64,000 nt of DNA from Ifrita kowaldi (lineage: Eukaryota; Chordata; Aves; Passeriformes; Cinclosomatidae), in NCBI GenBank assembly GCA_013398055.1, contig VZRS01014563.1, positions 1 to 64,000 on the forward strand, given 5' to 3'. The translations under genes and the position numbers were made by a program. The notes beneath the pieces are model-generated. The model was not told the origin of the DNA. It worked only from the letters and a program-made list of their open reading frames with translations, and did not search any database. Shown piece after piece: positions 1 to 12,975 of this stretch. How positions within the stretch are numbered: position 1 is the first letter of the stretch; the number at the start of each line of letters is the position of its first letter.

Positions 1-15
1 AATAATAATAATAAT
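1..15. repeat. (AAT)n microsatellite at the window edge
   Basis: Five AAT units begin the window. The repeat may continue outside it. Confidence 0.8.
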
Positions 16-1244
16 CTGTGTTTAAAAATAAAATGTGAAGAGTGTCAAGCAACAGGTCTTCAGACCAGAGCCTCAGCCTTGCTCGCTCTGCTTTGGCAGG
101 AAAATTAGAGCTAAACCCATCCCAGAGGGAAAACATCACAGCAGCAAGATAGAGATCCTGGGGTCTATGTGGTAGTGCCAGGACATCCAGCAAGCCAACC
201 GAGGGTTTGCTGAGGAGCAGCCAGCCAATACTGAATGCCTACTCCATGGCAGAACTCCAACTTGCTTTATTTTCTCCCTGCTGACCTTTTCAAATCATTA
301 AGACATTAAAAAAATAGTTAGACACGCAAAAAACATCACGGCCAACAGCAACTGTCTGTGACTAAAGAACTTTAAGTGCAGGTGGCCTAAACGGGCAGCA
401 GGAGGCAAATCAATCTGGGGAGATGTCTCTTGCCTTTTACTTGGACTATTTTTATTTCAGGGCTGCGCAAATCCCAAATAACCTCATCAGAAGAAATTGG
501 CATAAAGTGGAGGTTATGACAAAGAAATCCAGGTGCCAGGCCACGGCACTCTCTGACCAAGCTGCAATTATTTCTTCATCCTCAGGCTGGATTATTTTAT
601 CCACTCCTTAGCCTGTCCCTGGTAACATCGCCCACCTTTCCAGTGGCCCTTCATTCTCCTTCGTGTTGGCAAGGATGATGGCAGCGTTAATATTTTGCGA
701 GAAGTAAAGAAATTGTTTTGCTAAGAAATCCCCGAGTTGGTTTTGTCTCCTCCTGCCCTTTCTCCATGATTTATGATTCGAGGCATGGTTCATGCTGTGA
801 GGGCTGGAGCCCCTGTACACTGTTCTGCTCAAATCTACTTGCTCAAATCTCCCTTTAATGCCACGTGAAATTTGAGGACTTTATTTAAGTAAACTTACAG
901 CGTGCCTGACAGAGATTTCAAAAGGCTTGCAGAACACTGCAGTTATCTCTGGAAGGGACTCATTTTGCCTTTGTACTCATCCTTTATCATTTTCAGAAAG
1001 CCAAGGACTCACAGGAAGCCTATACACATTCAGCACCAGCAACATTCAAAGAGGAGTTAAAAAAAAAACACCTACCCAAACTCTTGTTACCTTGAAATGA
1101 AGCAGGAAATGTAATTAAAAACTTCAATTACAATTGGCATTTCTGATTCTGTTGCTGCAGGAGGTCATCTTGCCAAAATTGGCAAAGCAAGGCTCCCTAG
1201 AGAGAAGCTCTGAACTATATTTCAGACCACTTTATTAATCATTC

Positions 1245-1266
1245 CATCATCATCATCATCATCATC
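1245..1266. repeat. (CAT)n microsatellite
   Basis: About seven uninterrupted CAT units. Confidence 0.9.
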
Positions 1267-2572
1267 AAAACAGTTCGAGTTGAACTCAGTATTTAGTGAT
1301 TAAATGTTACACATTAAGGGCTGAATATTCAAGGAGATTTCCTTCAGTCTATTTGTTCTCATACAGCTACCTGCACACACACAACACCGAGTGCATGGAG
1401 TGGCTCGTGGCTGAATATTAAGGCTGAGATGAATCACGGCAGGAGACAAGATTCCAGTCCCATTCCCTCACACTGGAAAACCCACTGGTGCTTTATTTGT
1501 AAAAATTGCAGATGGGCTCACGCAACGCGGAGCCTGACATTCACGTGCACGAATCTCACCACACACATCTGTACAGGTGCAGATTTTCCTCCTTCATTTT
1601 CAAGCCTCATTGCTGGCTTTTCCCGGGCCAAGTTTTACCTTATTACTGCAACTTGATTTACACTTCCTTCCTTTGGGGGTATGGTGCTGGCAGAGGATAA
1701 GTGACTCCTTTTTTAGCGAGTACTGGAGCCAGAAGGGATAAAAGCCTGAACTGCTGTGCTGTACAAGCAGGCTTTGTAAGGAGGGGAGCTCGGGCGTCGC
1801 TGTTACCCAGAATAAGTGCGTGGGTCAGTGTGGGAACCCAAAGTGCAGAGAATATTTCTCTGCCTGTTTTGAAGGGTTCTACCCCCCTGAACAACACTGG
1901 TTTTGACCTTCGTCGTTAGAGAAAATTACCAACACTCTGGGAAGAATTAGAATCAACACTGGTGTGAACGAGGTGATTGAGTAGTTTGTAAGATTGTCAC
2001 AAGGTGAAAATTCAGAGATTTTGGGTTTGTTAATGTAGTAAATAGATGAAAGCTAAAAACTTCTAAATGGAGGATTGTTGTTCTCCAGGCCTTCTTCTTC
2101 TTCTTTTACTACTCCATATTCTGCAGTAAAAGTAATTTAGGGTGACTGGATGAAAAATTCCGCAGTTCCTGTGCACGCAAGAGGGTGATTTATTGAACAT
2201 TGGTAGAAAAGTAAAAATATATTTCGTTTTAAGCTTCCATTGGGTGATTTGCATTTAAAAGGGCTGTGTAATCTTGATAACGGGAGCATTTTTCAACATT
2301 CTTTACTGGGTGCTGTGTCCAGCACTCTGTTCCTCTGATAAGACTTAATAAAACAACTATCTAGAAGCAAGGAATTTGAAGACTCCTCTCATCTTTTCAA
2401 CTTTCTGGCCAGGACTCTATAAATCCCCCCCGTCAGAGGGGATCCCATAAATCACGGTAAAGTGATATGTCAGGAGGTCCTGTGCCCATGCACATCCCTC
2501 TGTGGCTCTCAGGGACTCACACACCATCACAAAGAAGCTGTGCAGGTACTGTCACAACCTTGCTGTAGTTAA

Positions 2573-2573
2573 N

Positions 2574-2604
<31 letters not shown>
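2573..2604. repeat. (TTA)n microsatellite with an ambiguous base
   Basis: About ten TTA units preceded by N at 2573. The N probably marks a polymorphic or poorly resolved repeat edge in the assembly. Confidence 0.9.
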
Positions 2605-3569
2605 GCTGGATGTCCTTCTGACAGACCTGTTGGTGCATGAAGTTGTTTGTCTTCCTGAAGAGCTCCTGTCTGGTATTTCCATTGGCCACGGCTTTCAAAC
2701 GTGAGCAGCTGAGTTTTTTCCTTGTGGAAAGGCACTGAAAAGCCTCACTTCTGCCATGGTTTTGTCTGTTTGTGATAAAGCTAATGGCAACATTTCTTAG
2801 ACATAGCAGGGTCAAATTCCTCCTTCATGTGTCTTTTTACCTCAGAGATGTTACAGCAGAAATCTCCTTCAGGCTGTGTTGTTGAAAGATCTCATCTCCT
2901 GTTTGAGAACCAAAGTTGCCCAGTTTTCAGAATATATCAGCACATCAAGGACACTTTTGACACAGAGTTTCAGTGAAAACACCTGGAGTTTCTGAAGTGC
3001 TGTTCTTTTTCTTAGATACATAAATTGTTGCTTAGCTTTTCACAAAATCTCGTCTTGGCAACAGGGCTGACAATGTTAAAGTCCAGGTTTGAGCATCCAA
3101 TAGATTAAACTCTATTAATGTTAATCTAACAAAGTCAATAGCTGTTTTTCATGTTAGAAATCCCTGTATATATATATGCTAATTTTAAATATCTCATTTA
3201 GAAAAGTAAATCAGGAATTTAAAAAAAATATTTGTGTTCTTTTGCAGGATTTCCATAACACCGTATTTTTGCATTTTTTTCATTTCCAATTTAATGTTCC
3301 TATTTAATTTTTACATTTCAAGAAACTATCTAAAAGTTGTTCAAGGTTCAGAGAGAGAACTTAAAATTCTTGATTTTTATATCATAGGGACAGAAAGTGC
3401 AGGTTCATTTTCAAATGGAAATTCTAGTACAGAGGTAAAATTAATTTTTGAGCCATTAACCCGTTTTTAACTCTGCCACGTCTGAAAATAATTCTGAAAA
3501 ATTAGTGTTCGTTTAAGTGTGAATTTGTATAACAAGCATTTTAGCAGATTATATGGCAAATTCCTCCAT

Positions 3570-3648
3570 ATTTTTTTTTTCTGGGGACTTGAAATACAAA
3601 ATTCTTTTGTCGGTTTTTTTTGTTTTTTTTTTGGTTTTTTTTTTTTAC
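3570..3648. repeat. T-rich low-complexity tract
   Basis: Several runs of eight to twelve T broken by G and a short unique stretch. It lies within a 160-codon open frame that is therefore not credible. Confidence 0.8.
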
Positions 3649-5140
3649 TCTACCTTTTAATTTATTTATTCTGCATTGGTTTGTGCTGTGGTTTTGGCTT
3701 CATTGAGATGCCAGCTGTAGCAAAGGCCCCGGGATCCTCTGTTGGTGTTTTGTTGGTGCTTGTTTTACAAAAACTCTGCACGACGAGGTTGGTTTGTGTT
3801 CAGGCGATGGAAGTTCTGTCCCTGGAGAGGTGGTCACTGCAGGAAAGCTTTATTCCCAGCAGGTGTGTGTACTGTACACGGCTCCGAGTGGATAAACCCC
3901 ATTTCCAACTTCAGCCCTCCCCTGAAATCCCTCTCTGCCCCTCACCTGGGCTGGGAGTGGCGCCTGTGGGAAGAGCAAAAACTCTCCAACAGCATTTTTA
4001 GAGAATTAAAGCATTGCTGCCTCCGTGTTGTTCTGGGCAGGATGTGCCACAGAAATCATTTCAGCCACACATAGCACGGGTTGTGCAGGGAAAATCATTC
4101 CACCGCACGTGATTTTTACTGGATTTTTCACACGCTTATACCGTCAGAACCCAGAGAAATTCATTGGTTCAGTGTTCATTGGTCCCAAGTTATGCGTTCC
4201 TAGTGTTTGGTTTCCTATTGGTTATCGATCCCTTTGCCTTCGGTGTTAATTAGGTTCTCATTCTTATCGAGCTTTTCCCAGACCAGGTGTCTCGGACCGT
4301 GCCAGGGGTGATGTTTAGAGTTGGCGCTCGTTAATTGTCGCTAATGCTCATTATCTTTTGTGTATCCTCTGTGCTACCCCCAGTCTGTTGAGGTGTTCAG
4401 CTCATCAGTGGTGCTGAAACAGTCCTCTGAAAAGAAACTTCAATTCCTATCTCCCTGGGCAAAGGCGAACAAACACCCTGATTAAAATTATAGAATTTTT
4501 TTTTTTTTTTAAAAACTCGGTGTCATTTCCAGCACCTCTGCTGGTCCTCCTGCAGCGTGGGATGTTAAATCCCAGGGGACACAGGGCTGGGACTGGCCAG
4601 GTGCCCGGCAGGGGACTTGGCTGGCTTGCCACAACTGTCAGTAATTTCCCCTCCCATTTCTCTATTTCGTGTGTGGAGACGTTGCTTTCTGCCTCTTTAA
4701 TGTCTAATGAGGAATTCCGTATTTTCAAACAGCAATTTCCTCTGGAGATGAATGAAAACTCAGCTACAGCAGCTTCTTCCCTCCTTGATGATGCAGTAAA
4801 GAAATACATATCAGGCAGCCAGAGCTGTCTTTATTTACTCCTGTTGTCCTTTCCCTGGAGCTTGTTGTGCCTCACTTGTGCTGTCTGCATAATTATTCCT
4901 CATACTGAAATGAAAAACCGACTTTAAGGTGTTTTCTTCATGTGAACACAACACTCCATCCTAAGGCAACAGCTGCAGATTGAGATTTAATTGTGAATTA
5001 ATGGAGAAGGGAGAGAAGGAGGCTGTACATTGTAAGAGAAACTTACAGGGCTTGTTGCAATAATGAATGTTTTATCGATTTTTTTTCATATTTTTCCTTA
5101 ATTCTGGTAGTCATGCTTAGTTTGAATGCTCAGATCCATT

Positions 5141-5169
5141 CTCTGGAATGTCTCTGGAATCTCTGGAAT
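5141..5169. repeat. triple CTCTGGAAT repeat
   Basis: Three copies of CTCTGGAAT at 5141, 5152 and 5161. Confidence 0.85.
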
Positions 5170-8100
5170 ATACAGCTGTTCCCAACCATCCTTGCAGCCA
5201 ACATTCACAAGGAGACTCATATAGAATCTGTAGCAACCTCCTTTTATTTTCACTTGGCACTCGTGCTTGAATCCATTCTTTTGCAAAGATTTTTTTTTCC
5301 TTTATCTGCTCCTTGGACCGTGTCTCTGCTCTCTTTTTACATTCCTCCTTTGCCTCGTTTATCACATCAAATCAAATCGCTCAGGTTCACTTTTAAAGCC
5401 ATTTGCAGCCTCTCTTTGCCTTCCCCCTTATCTCAGGGCTGGTACCCAAAGCCAGCCCCCATATCTGATCAGCCTCAGATTCCAGCCTCAATCTCCCAGC
5501 TCTTAATATGATGAGCAAACAACTTTCAGCTTTTCCCTCATCGCTGGGGAAAAGATTCCCCTGCTTACCACAGAGCCACGGCTTGGTTCTCTTTCAAATT
5601 CCTCTTTTAAAACAAATTTCTCTTCTAAAACTCTGTTTTGCTACAATGCCTTCAGAACTCCTGTGTGGATCTGCTGCTGCTGGGACAGAACGTTGCCACG
5701 TGATGTGGGTTTAGCACAGCCCTGCTCTTTATTTCTCTCCCTTCTGGCACAGGAGTGAATCCTTTTCATCAGAGAAATTGTGTTGTGGAGGGTTAATTTT
5801 TTATTTTTATTTTGATTGCATATGTAGGTCATCCAAAACAAGCCATAAATTAATATTGGATCTGTAAAAGCGTCTCTAGTCTTGACAGGGAAAAGGTTGA
5901 GATCAATTCTGAAAAATTGGGAAAAGATTTATTTTGACAGTTTTTAAATTTATTTTTTTAAGTGACAGCTCTTGCAATAGATTTTTTTTTTCTTTAATGC
6001 AACTGTAACAACTGGAGAACAAAATCAAATCATATTTCAAACTGAATGATGTGTGTTTGGAACAAAATGCTCTGAGTTTAGGGCTCATTTGAGTATGAGA
6101 GAAGTTCTTTGGCCTTCAGGAGATGTAAGGAGAACCTTCCCTCTGGTTGGAGTGGAAAACTTGTGGGAATTGTACAAATTTGGTACAAAACCCGTGACTG
6201 CCAGACCTCAAGCCACTGGAAAGGGAAAATAGGATCTGTCTGTGTAACTGTAGGCCTTGATGGGGTTTTAAAACATCCTGCTGTTCCATATTTTTCCCCC
6301 ATCAGGGTCAAGTATATTTTCAGGATCTGTCAGACTCTGCAGCTTCCAAAAGTCACTTTTTTAGGGCTGTGCTTAGTCTGGGAAGGTATTTCTTCTTACC
6401 TAATGTGATTTTTCTGGCCTCAGTTTAAGCCCCTTTGTTTGTCACAGACAAAACACTTCCCTCCTCCATCAGAACCCCTTTCTGATTTTTTTTTCCTCAG
6501 GCTTCACAGGCACGTTTGTCCTCTAAGGAAAGATGGGATGTATTTTTGGGACTTCTGAGCCTCATCAGAAGTTCCTGTAGATGTTTGTTGTGGTTTTCCT
6601 TTGTCTTCCCAGCTTGTAGGAGACTTCACTCTCTCTTTTCTCCACTGAAGACATAAACACACTTGAAATAATGTGCAGCTTTAAAGAAATTTCTGTTTTC
6701 ACTGAAGTCTAAAGCTTTCATGAGGAGAACAAAAAATAAAAGATAAAAATTTGATTTCAATATGCAAAACCAAGGACTTTTCCAAGCGTTGCAATCCTGG
6801 ATGGGGAGGATTTCACAGAGGATGAGAGTTTCTGCAGCAGGACCAATGGGTGATTGAATAATTAGTTAGGAATTCAATCACTGTATGGATTCTCAGTAGG
6901 CCTTAATTACACTGTTCCATGCATGATCCCCTAAGCCTTATGCAAGGTAATTTTCATTAAAGCTGAAGAGAGATTTTTATTGCCTGAGAATTACAAATTT
7001 AGGCTGCTGGCATGTTTGGGTTTGCCTGTTAATTTTGTGTGGTTTGGACGGATACCCAATACTGGACTTTTTATAACTCTGTTATTTCAAATACCCAGAT
7101 CTACCCAGCTTCTCTGTGGTGATGAAGGACAAAGCTGTGCTTTGCAGAGCAGTGAGGTGGAAAGGAATAAAAAACTGCTGCTGAGCATTAGACTTTGTGT
7201 CTTCAGAAAAAAAAACCCAACAATTTGGAATTGTATGGTTTCCTATTTTTTCAGAAAATTCCTCTGATGGACAGAGGCAGTAAAGCAGCCGCAGGAAAAC
7301 AATGGACAAGATTCTGCATGGGTATAAAGGCAGTAAAATCCTAATAGGAAGCTAAATCAGGTTGCAGAGCTGGAGCAGGATGTGTATGTTGTTGGGAAAT
7401 TCCTGCTGGTCTTTATCCAGGAGCCCTGAAGTAGTGGCAGATCTTGGGAAATATTCACCCTGCCATGAATATCTGCATGGAACCAGCTGACAAGCTTTCC
7501 TTTGCACCCTTATACAAAGCTGGGGAAAAGTGCTTGGAAAATATATTTTCGAAGGTACTACACTAAAAACCTCGAACTTTCTGTGTTGTAGCACAGTTTC
7601 ATTTTTTTTTTCTGTCACAATGTAAAGGTGGCTTTATTTTATTAAAATAATGAGGGAAAAAATACCAAAATTTCACTGTCTTCACTCTCCCTAGTGACAA
7701 AGGGGGATATTCTGAAAAATCTCTATACAAGCAGGAAAGCTTTTATGAGGGAGATGATATTTTTAGGCTGAATTTCCAAATCTTCACACTCATTGAAGTG
7801 GCTCTGGGATGGCAAGGTGTGCATTCAGGACTGGAGAGGGTTAGGTCTGATCGAGATGTTTCTTTTTCAGGATTCCAATTTAGAGATTCCACTTTTCAGT
7901 ACAGCAGGAGTGGTAAGAAATGATGTTGAAGTTTGTGGTGGTCTGGTTAAAGTTCACTGCCCCTTCTGGGGAATGAATTGCACTCCCTGCAGCATTTGCA
8001 ATGGAAATACTTTGGAAATTATTCACATAAATAATATTTGAATAATTGTGTATAATTGAATGTATTCAGCAGGGCTGTGATTAGAATTGGGTAATTTGGG

Positions 8101-9996
8101 AAGGATGAGGAATAGGAAGAGAGATGATAAAGGATTGTCTGTGAGGTGTGTGATCTTCAGAGCTTTTGCTTCATGGCAATGAATCCGAGAAGAAAAGTGT
8201 CTGGTCAGGTAAAGTGCAAGGATTGGCCACATAAATCTGTGGTTCTGGATTCTGCACTGCTGGAAGAGCATGGTTCTGCTTTGTGCCAGCACTTGGGGCT
8301 TGGGAAAACCTTTGTTCCCCCAAGTCATGAGGTTCCCCCTTCCTTTCTGAGAACAAAAGTTTCATGTGAACAATTTCCTGTGTTCATTTTTAATTGATTT
8401 GCAGGCTAGATCTTGGAGGACAACAGAACAAATGTTTCCTATATACCAAGACAAAAATACTTTTGTTTTTTTTTACCCTTAGGTCAAGCATCAGAGGGGA
8501 GGATAACATCTTGATGTTTCTTTTCTCATTGTTTTTTATGTTACTTTTCTAATCTTTGGGAAGCCGTTTGTGGGGACACAGCTGCCTCTATCCCAGAACT
8601 CTGTGACATTTCCTAGGCTCTCCTGAGTGCTTGTACACAGATATTTAATCCACAGCCCGGGGCTCTAGGCACAAATGGACATTCCAAATGGTGCACAGCA
8701 AAACCTGACTTCTTTTTTGTTCTAACAACTCCTTGAAAAGACTGAAAGTAGGTGTCTGATTTTATTCACTCTTAAGGGCCGTTCATTAATCCAACTCTTC
8801 TAAGATCTCAGGAGACATTTGGCTCTGGCTGAAATCTTGTAGAGTCTTTACTCACTCCTGGAAAAGGTCCTGATCCAGTGTTAGATCAGGATTGCTCTGA
8901 CAGGTCTGCTTTATTTGTGGTCATAGTCATTGACAATTACTTTGGTAGCTATAACTACAGACTAATTAGGAAAAAGCACTATTTAAATGCTAAATAGATA
9001 AGGGAACTAGAATTCTTTTAGCTTGTCAAATTGATCCATTAAATCTCTGTGTGTTGTACCTGTAATTGCAAAGCTCCAATTATCATACACTTAGAGAAAA
9101 GGAGTGATAAGGTTTTCTGGAGCAGAAAGTGATAAGAGATAAAAGTGAAAAGTTGCCTAATAATAACTTTCACTAAAAGCTATCAACAGCAAATGTATAC
9201 CTCTGATAAGAAGCAGAAGGCAAGAACTTTAAATCCTGCTATCTGCAAGCAAACAAAGTGAGGCAGAGCAGAGGCTGGGAGGAAATGTCAGCACGTTGTT
9301 CAGACAGGATTTCAAACAACGCCCTCAGAGCCCACGCTCCTGGTGAGAGCTGTGGGGGTGTCCATGGAACCCAGAGTCCGTGGCCTTTGGAGAGGTTTAG
9401 TACTCCAAGGAGAGAGTCATCTTCCATAAAGCCACCAGAGGATGGAGGGTCTGAGCCCTGGCGACATTCTCGGTTCTCAGTGGGGTTGGTTTTGGCTGTA
9501 ACCATCCCTGGAGACAGGCAGCAGCTCCCAGGGGTGCTCAGAGTCTGGTTTGAAACTGCTGTTGCCTCACAGCTTCTCTTGGAAGTCTTTGGGGGCAAGA
9601 TGGAGAGGAATGACCTAATGCAGACAAGAATTGGGGCCCTGGTGAAGACGGGAGTTCATGTAGAGGAGAGGAGAACAAGAGGTGCTTCTATTTCTGATCC
9701 ACAGTGGGGGGAAGCTGAGTGAAGGATGTCCTCCTGTCTCAGTACTTCTCTGTTGATCTGAATCTTTGAAGTGGGAGCTGGAGAGGTTTTTGGAAAGCCT
9801 GGAATCAATTTTTTGAAAGGGTTTAAAGGTGAGAGATTGTGTGAGGGACAAATAATTTTGAGAAATAGACAAAAGGAGGAGAAGGGTGGCCTTAAGAAAT
9901 GGTGAGATAGAAAGGATTGTTCTTGTTAAGCAGAACTTACTTCACAGGAAAACAATACAGAACTGGCTGCTGTTTGTGAGAAGGGGGAAAGAGAAG

Positions 9997-10048
9997 GAAC
10001 CATTCTTTTTTGAGAACCCGAAAAAGAACCATTCTTTTTTGAGAACCC
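9997..10048. repeat. tandem duplication, 29-bp period
   Basis: The 23-bp block starting GAACCATTCTTTTTTGAG occurs twice without mismatch, the second copy 29 bp after the first. Confidence 0.9.
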
Positions 10049-11371
10049 AAGAGGCTTTTTTACAGTTTGAAACCAATTCTTTGTAACATAATGGCAAGTG
10101 AGCACATGTGTTCCAAATGGCACTTCAACCTCTCTTCAAAAAAGTCATCAATGTTAAAACACCCATCCTTACTTCGTGGTGTTGCTTTCTTTCTCTCTTT
10201 CTTTGGTCGATGGATGGGGAATGATGAGCCTGACTTCTAACTGGTTTGAGAGATGCTGCTTGTGAAGTTTTGCATGTAAAGGGAATGAATTTTTTTCGGC
10301 TCCTGACAATAGAGATAAAATGAGAAACACACAGGTAATAGACAAGGAAAAGCTGATCATTTTTGCTTTTAGAGTCTCTTTAGAAATTTGACTTTTAATG
10401 AAGGAATGTTTTGGTTTGAATAGCTGAGAAAAGCAATTAAAAGGTTTTGCTTCTGAGAAAGAAAATGTTTGTTCCAAGAGAGGGGATGCTGATGTTCAGA
10501 TGGTTGAAATTACACTTTTAAAGCCTCCTCAAGCTGAAGTGCATGCCCTGAACCAGTGGCAGCCACGCATGACAGTGGGGTTTATAGGCAGGTGGCAGGA
10601 GAAAGAGAACACTGGGGAAGAAGGAAGGAAAAACTTGTGGTGAGATTCTTGTATTTCCAAGATGTAACAAAGAATCAGCACAAGATTACTTCAGGTTTTG
10701 TCTTGCAGAACATGATTCTGAAAGGGATTTATTTTCTGAATGCTTTTAAATTTTGTGATAAGGGTTAAGAAGGAGGCAGGAAGCAACACTGGCCTCCAGT
10801 CAATTAGAAAATTATCTGCCTTCATAATAGGACCACTTCAGTAGCAGCAGCCCTAAAATTGTGGTTCAGTTGTCATAATATTTGCCTTTCTTATAAAAAT
10901 ATACCACTTTTTTCAAAGGCTATTAGTGACAGAATAGGTTAAGCATTATTATTGCTGGTGAAAACTGTGAAACCTCTAAAGTTAGTTATGTTTCCTTAAG
11001 TGGTGGGAAGATCTGGTTGTGTTGTGATTGTGTTTGACAGACTGCCAAGGACAGGACAGAGAGAGATTTAAAAATTCCATTAGACTTTTTCTGCGTCTTG
11101 GGACAATTTAACATCAAATTAATAAATAAGGAATTTAGGTGCTGACAGAAGGGATGGGTGGTCAGAGCTGGCTGAATATTTTGGCTGTGTGAATGTCATT
11201 TCATCTCAAAGAACTCTTCCAACAGCAAAAGTTGTCCAAATCCACGCTCCCCAAGAAGCAGTTTGGTGCTGGGGAAAGGTGCAAGGCAAAACTGTTCCAA
11301 GATTGGCCTGAAAGGAAGCTTTTCACATGGAATAATTTTGCTGAACTTCAATGTGAACAGAAATAACCAGG

Positions 11372-11425
11372 CTATATATATGTATATATATGATATAAAT
11401 TATATATAATATATATAAATTATAC
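11372..11425. repeat. TA-rich microsatellite
   Basis: An imperfect TATA tract with TATATAAATTATATA-type internal symmetry, able to form hairpins. Confidence 0.85.
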
Positions 11426-11863
11426 CTGCTGAAAGAGCCCAAGTCATTTCTTTAGCTGCTGTAAAATAAGGTTTTTTGGTGTTTCCTTCCTCTCTGTGGG
11501 CCCCAACACCTCAAAATTTTGAGCAATTTTTCTACACCAGTGACTGTGTGCCACTGGTTCATGGGATCTGTGAATGCTGACTGCTCTTCCATCTACAGGA
11601 AACAATTTGTTTCGTTATGTTTACAGATTCTGAACCTCATAATAAAAATAATAACACCTGAGAGGCCACAAGTATCACTGCGGACTTAGATTTTTATTAG
11701 CTAGTATTTATTAAGTGTAAATTAAAAACTAAACAGTGCATCAAAGGTTTGCAGTGACACCTGCAACAAACACTGAGAGGATAAAATAAACCATTTTGAC
11801 CAATTTTGAAGTTAAAGCAGTTTAAATTTAAATCTAAGCATTTTGCACCTTTTTGAGCAACAC

Positions 11864-11880
11864 TTTTTTTTTTTTTTTTT
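11864..11880. repeat. poly(T) tract
   Basis: Seventeen uninterrupted T. No retrotransposed gene is recognised beside it. Confidence 0.85.
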
Positions 11881-12289
11881 CCTTTGGGAAGTGAAGGATA
11901 ACTATTGATCACATAAAGAGGTTTCTTCAGGGAAATCAAAGATCCTTGGAAGGCTACAGAATCCCTTCTCCGAGCTGCAGCTGCAGAAGGAGAGCCCCAG
12001 CCCACTGTGTCATGCCAAATGCTCCCAGCAGGAAGAGAGCCAGCTACTCGAGCTGACATGACGGATTCCCCCTTCACCTGCTGCCTTCATTAGACTGCAG
12101 TGATTAAAGAGTTATCAAAATTTAATACTTCAAAATGACTGCAGAAAGGCAACTTCTCCTGGTGAGAAGGCGTCGTTAGGAACTGCCACTCACGTACACA
12201 GAATTCCTCCCACAAATCTCTTCCTCTGGGCACTCCCTCCCCGACCTACACACTCAGCCCTTAAATTTATGAGGAAGTGGTGAAACCTT

Positions 12290-12535
12290 TAGCCAGCAAG
12301 AGCCACTCCTGAGGATAAATATGGGCTCTAAATTATTTCAGCCCACCGCGCGTGTTGGTTATTAAACCTCGCCTGGTGCAAGGGGGCAGATGGATGTGCT
12401 GTGTCATTGCCAGCTCTATTAATTGCACGCTAAAGATTTTCCATTATTTAGGCAGAAGTATGGATTGGAATTATACCAGGATTATTCAGGTGACTCTGAC
12501 AGGCTGCAGTTGAGAGATGTATGGAAACAAATTAG
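12290..12535. promoter_or_regulatory. candidate conserved non-coding element
   Basis: Unique, non-repetitive sequence with homeodomain-type cores (TTAATTGCACG, TTATTTAGG), an E-box-like CAGATGG and several retained CpGs, ending just before the (TTTC)n tract. A CTCF-like AAGGGGGCAG core lies at 12380-12389. The texture resembles developmental enhancers, but conservation cannot be seen from one sequence. Confidence 0.3.
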
Positions 12536-12582
12536 GTGCAGCTTAGTTTGATCAGGCATCGACTGTTGTCACCTTGCCGCTG

Positions 12583-12747
12583 TTTTCTTTCTTTCTTTCT
12601 TCCTTTCGTTCTTTTTCTTTCTTTCTTTCTTTCATTCTTTCTTTTTCTTCCGTTCTTTCTTTTTCTTTCATTCTTTCTTTCATTCTTTCTTTCGTTCTTT
12701 CTTCCTTCTTTCCTTCTTCTTTTCTTCCTTCTTTCTTTCTCCCTTTT
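12583..12747. repeat. (TTTC)n/(TTCC)n polypyrimidine tract
   Basis: About 165 bp of nearly pure pyrimidine on the plus strand with a tetranucleotide period, mainly TTTC with TTCC, TTCG and TTCA variants. The K/E/R-rich and F/L/S-rich open frames over it are artefacts of the repeat. Confidence 0.95.
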
Positions 12748-12864
12748 GTGCATGCCATGCACAGATGAGATTAGCCCAGAAGAACACAAACATTAGATCT
12801 GGTGCTAAACCAGTTGGTTCCCAGCATTTCTCCATCAGTATCTCTGTGAAATAGTCCTGTTCCC

Positions 12865-12975
12865 ACCCTCATTACTCAAGAGGAAATGCTAAGAAGCCAA
12901 GCGACTTGCCCAAAGCCACTTGGAGAAAGGTGACAGTTTTACACAGAGCCCGTTTATCTCGAATTCAGCACGTGG
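12865..12975 (+). mobile_element. possible MIR-like SINE fragment
   Basis: The run AAGAGGAAATGCTAAG, GCGACTTGCCCAAAGCCAC and then an ACACAGAGCCCG stretch resembles the MIR region around AACTTGCCCAAGGTCACACAG and GCAGAGCC. Only part matches and the ends are vague. It could be chance similarity. Confidence 0.4.

Larger units (their letters stand above)
16..12582. other. unique non-coding DNA, no gene recognised
   Basis: Apart from the small repeats listed separately I see no exon, RNA gene or transposon that I can support. Open frames here (up to 160 codons at 3519-4001) have no recognisable domain and several cross low-complexity DNA. 9240-9900 is slightly richer in open frame but has no family resemblance. 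Confidence 0.6.

Noticed and set aside
3519..4001. 160-codon open frame on the plus strand
   Set aside because: The F/L/I-rich start comes from the T-rich tract at 3570-3648; no domain follows.
9240..9900. Region with overlapping open frames on both strands
   Set aside because: No similarity to any family I know and no splice or promoter context; composition is ordinary.
12532..12796. K/E/R-rich and F/L/S-rich frames on both strands
   Set aside because: Direct translation of the (TTTC)n microsatellite.
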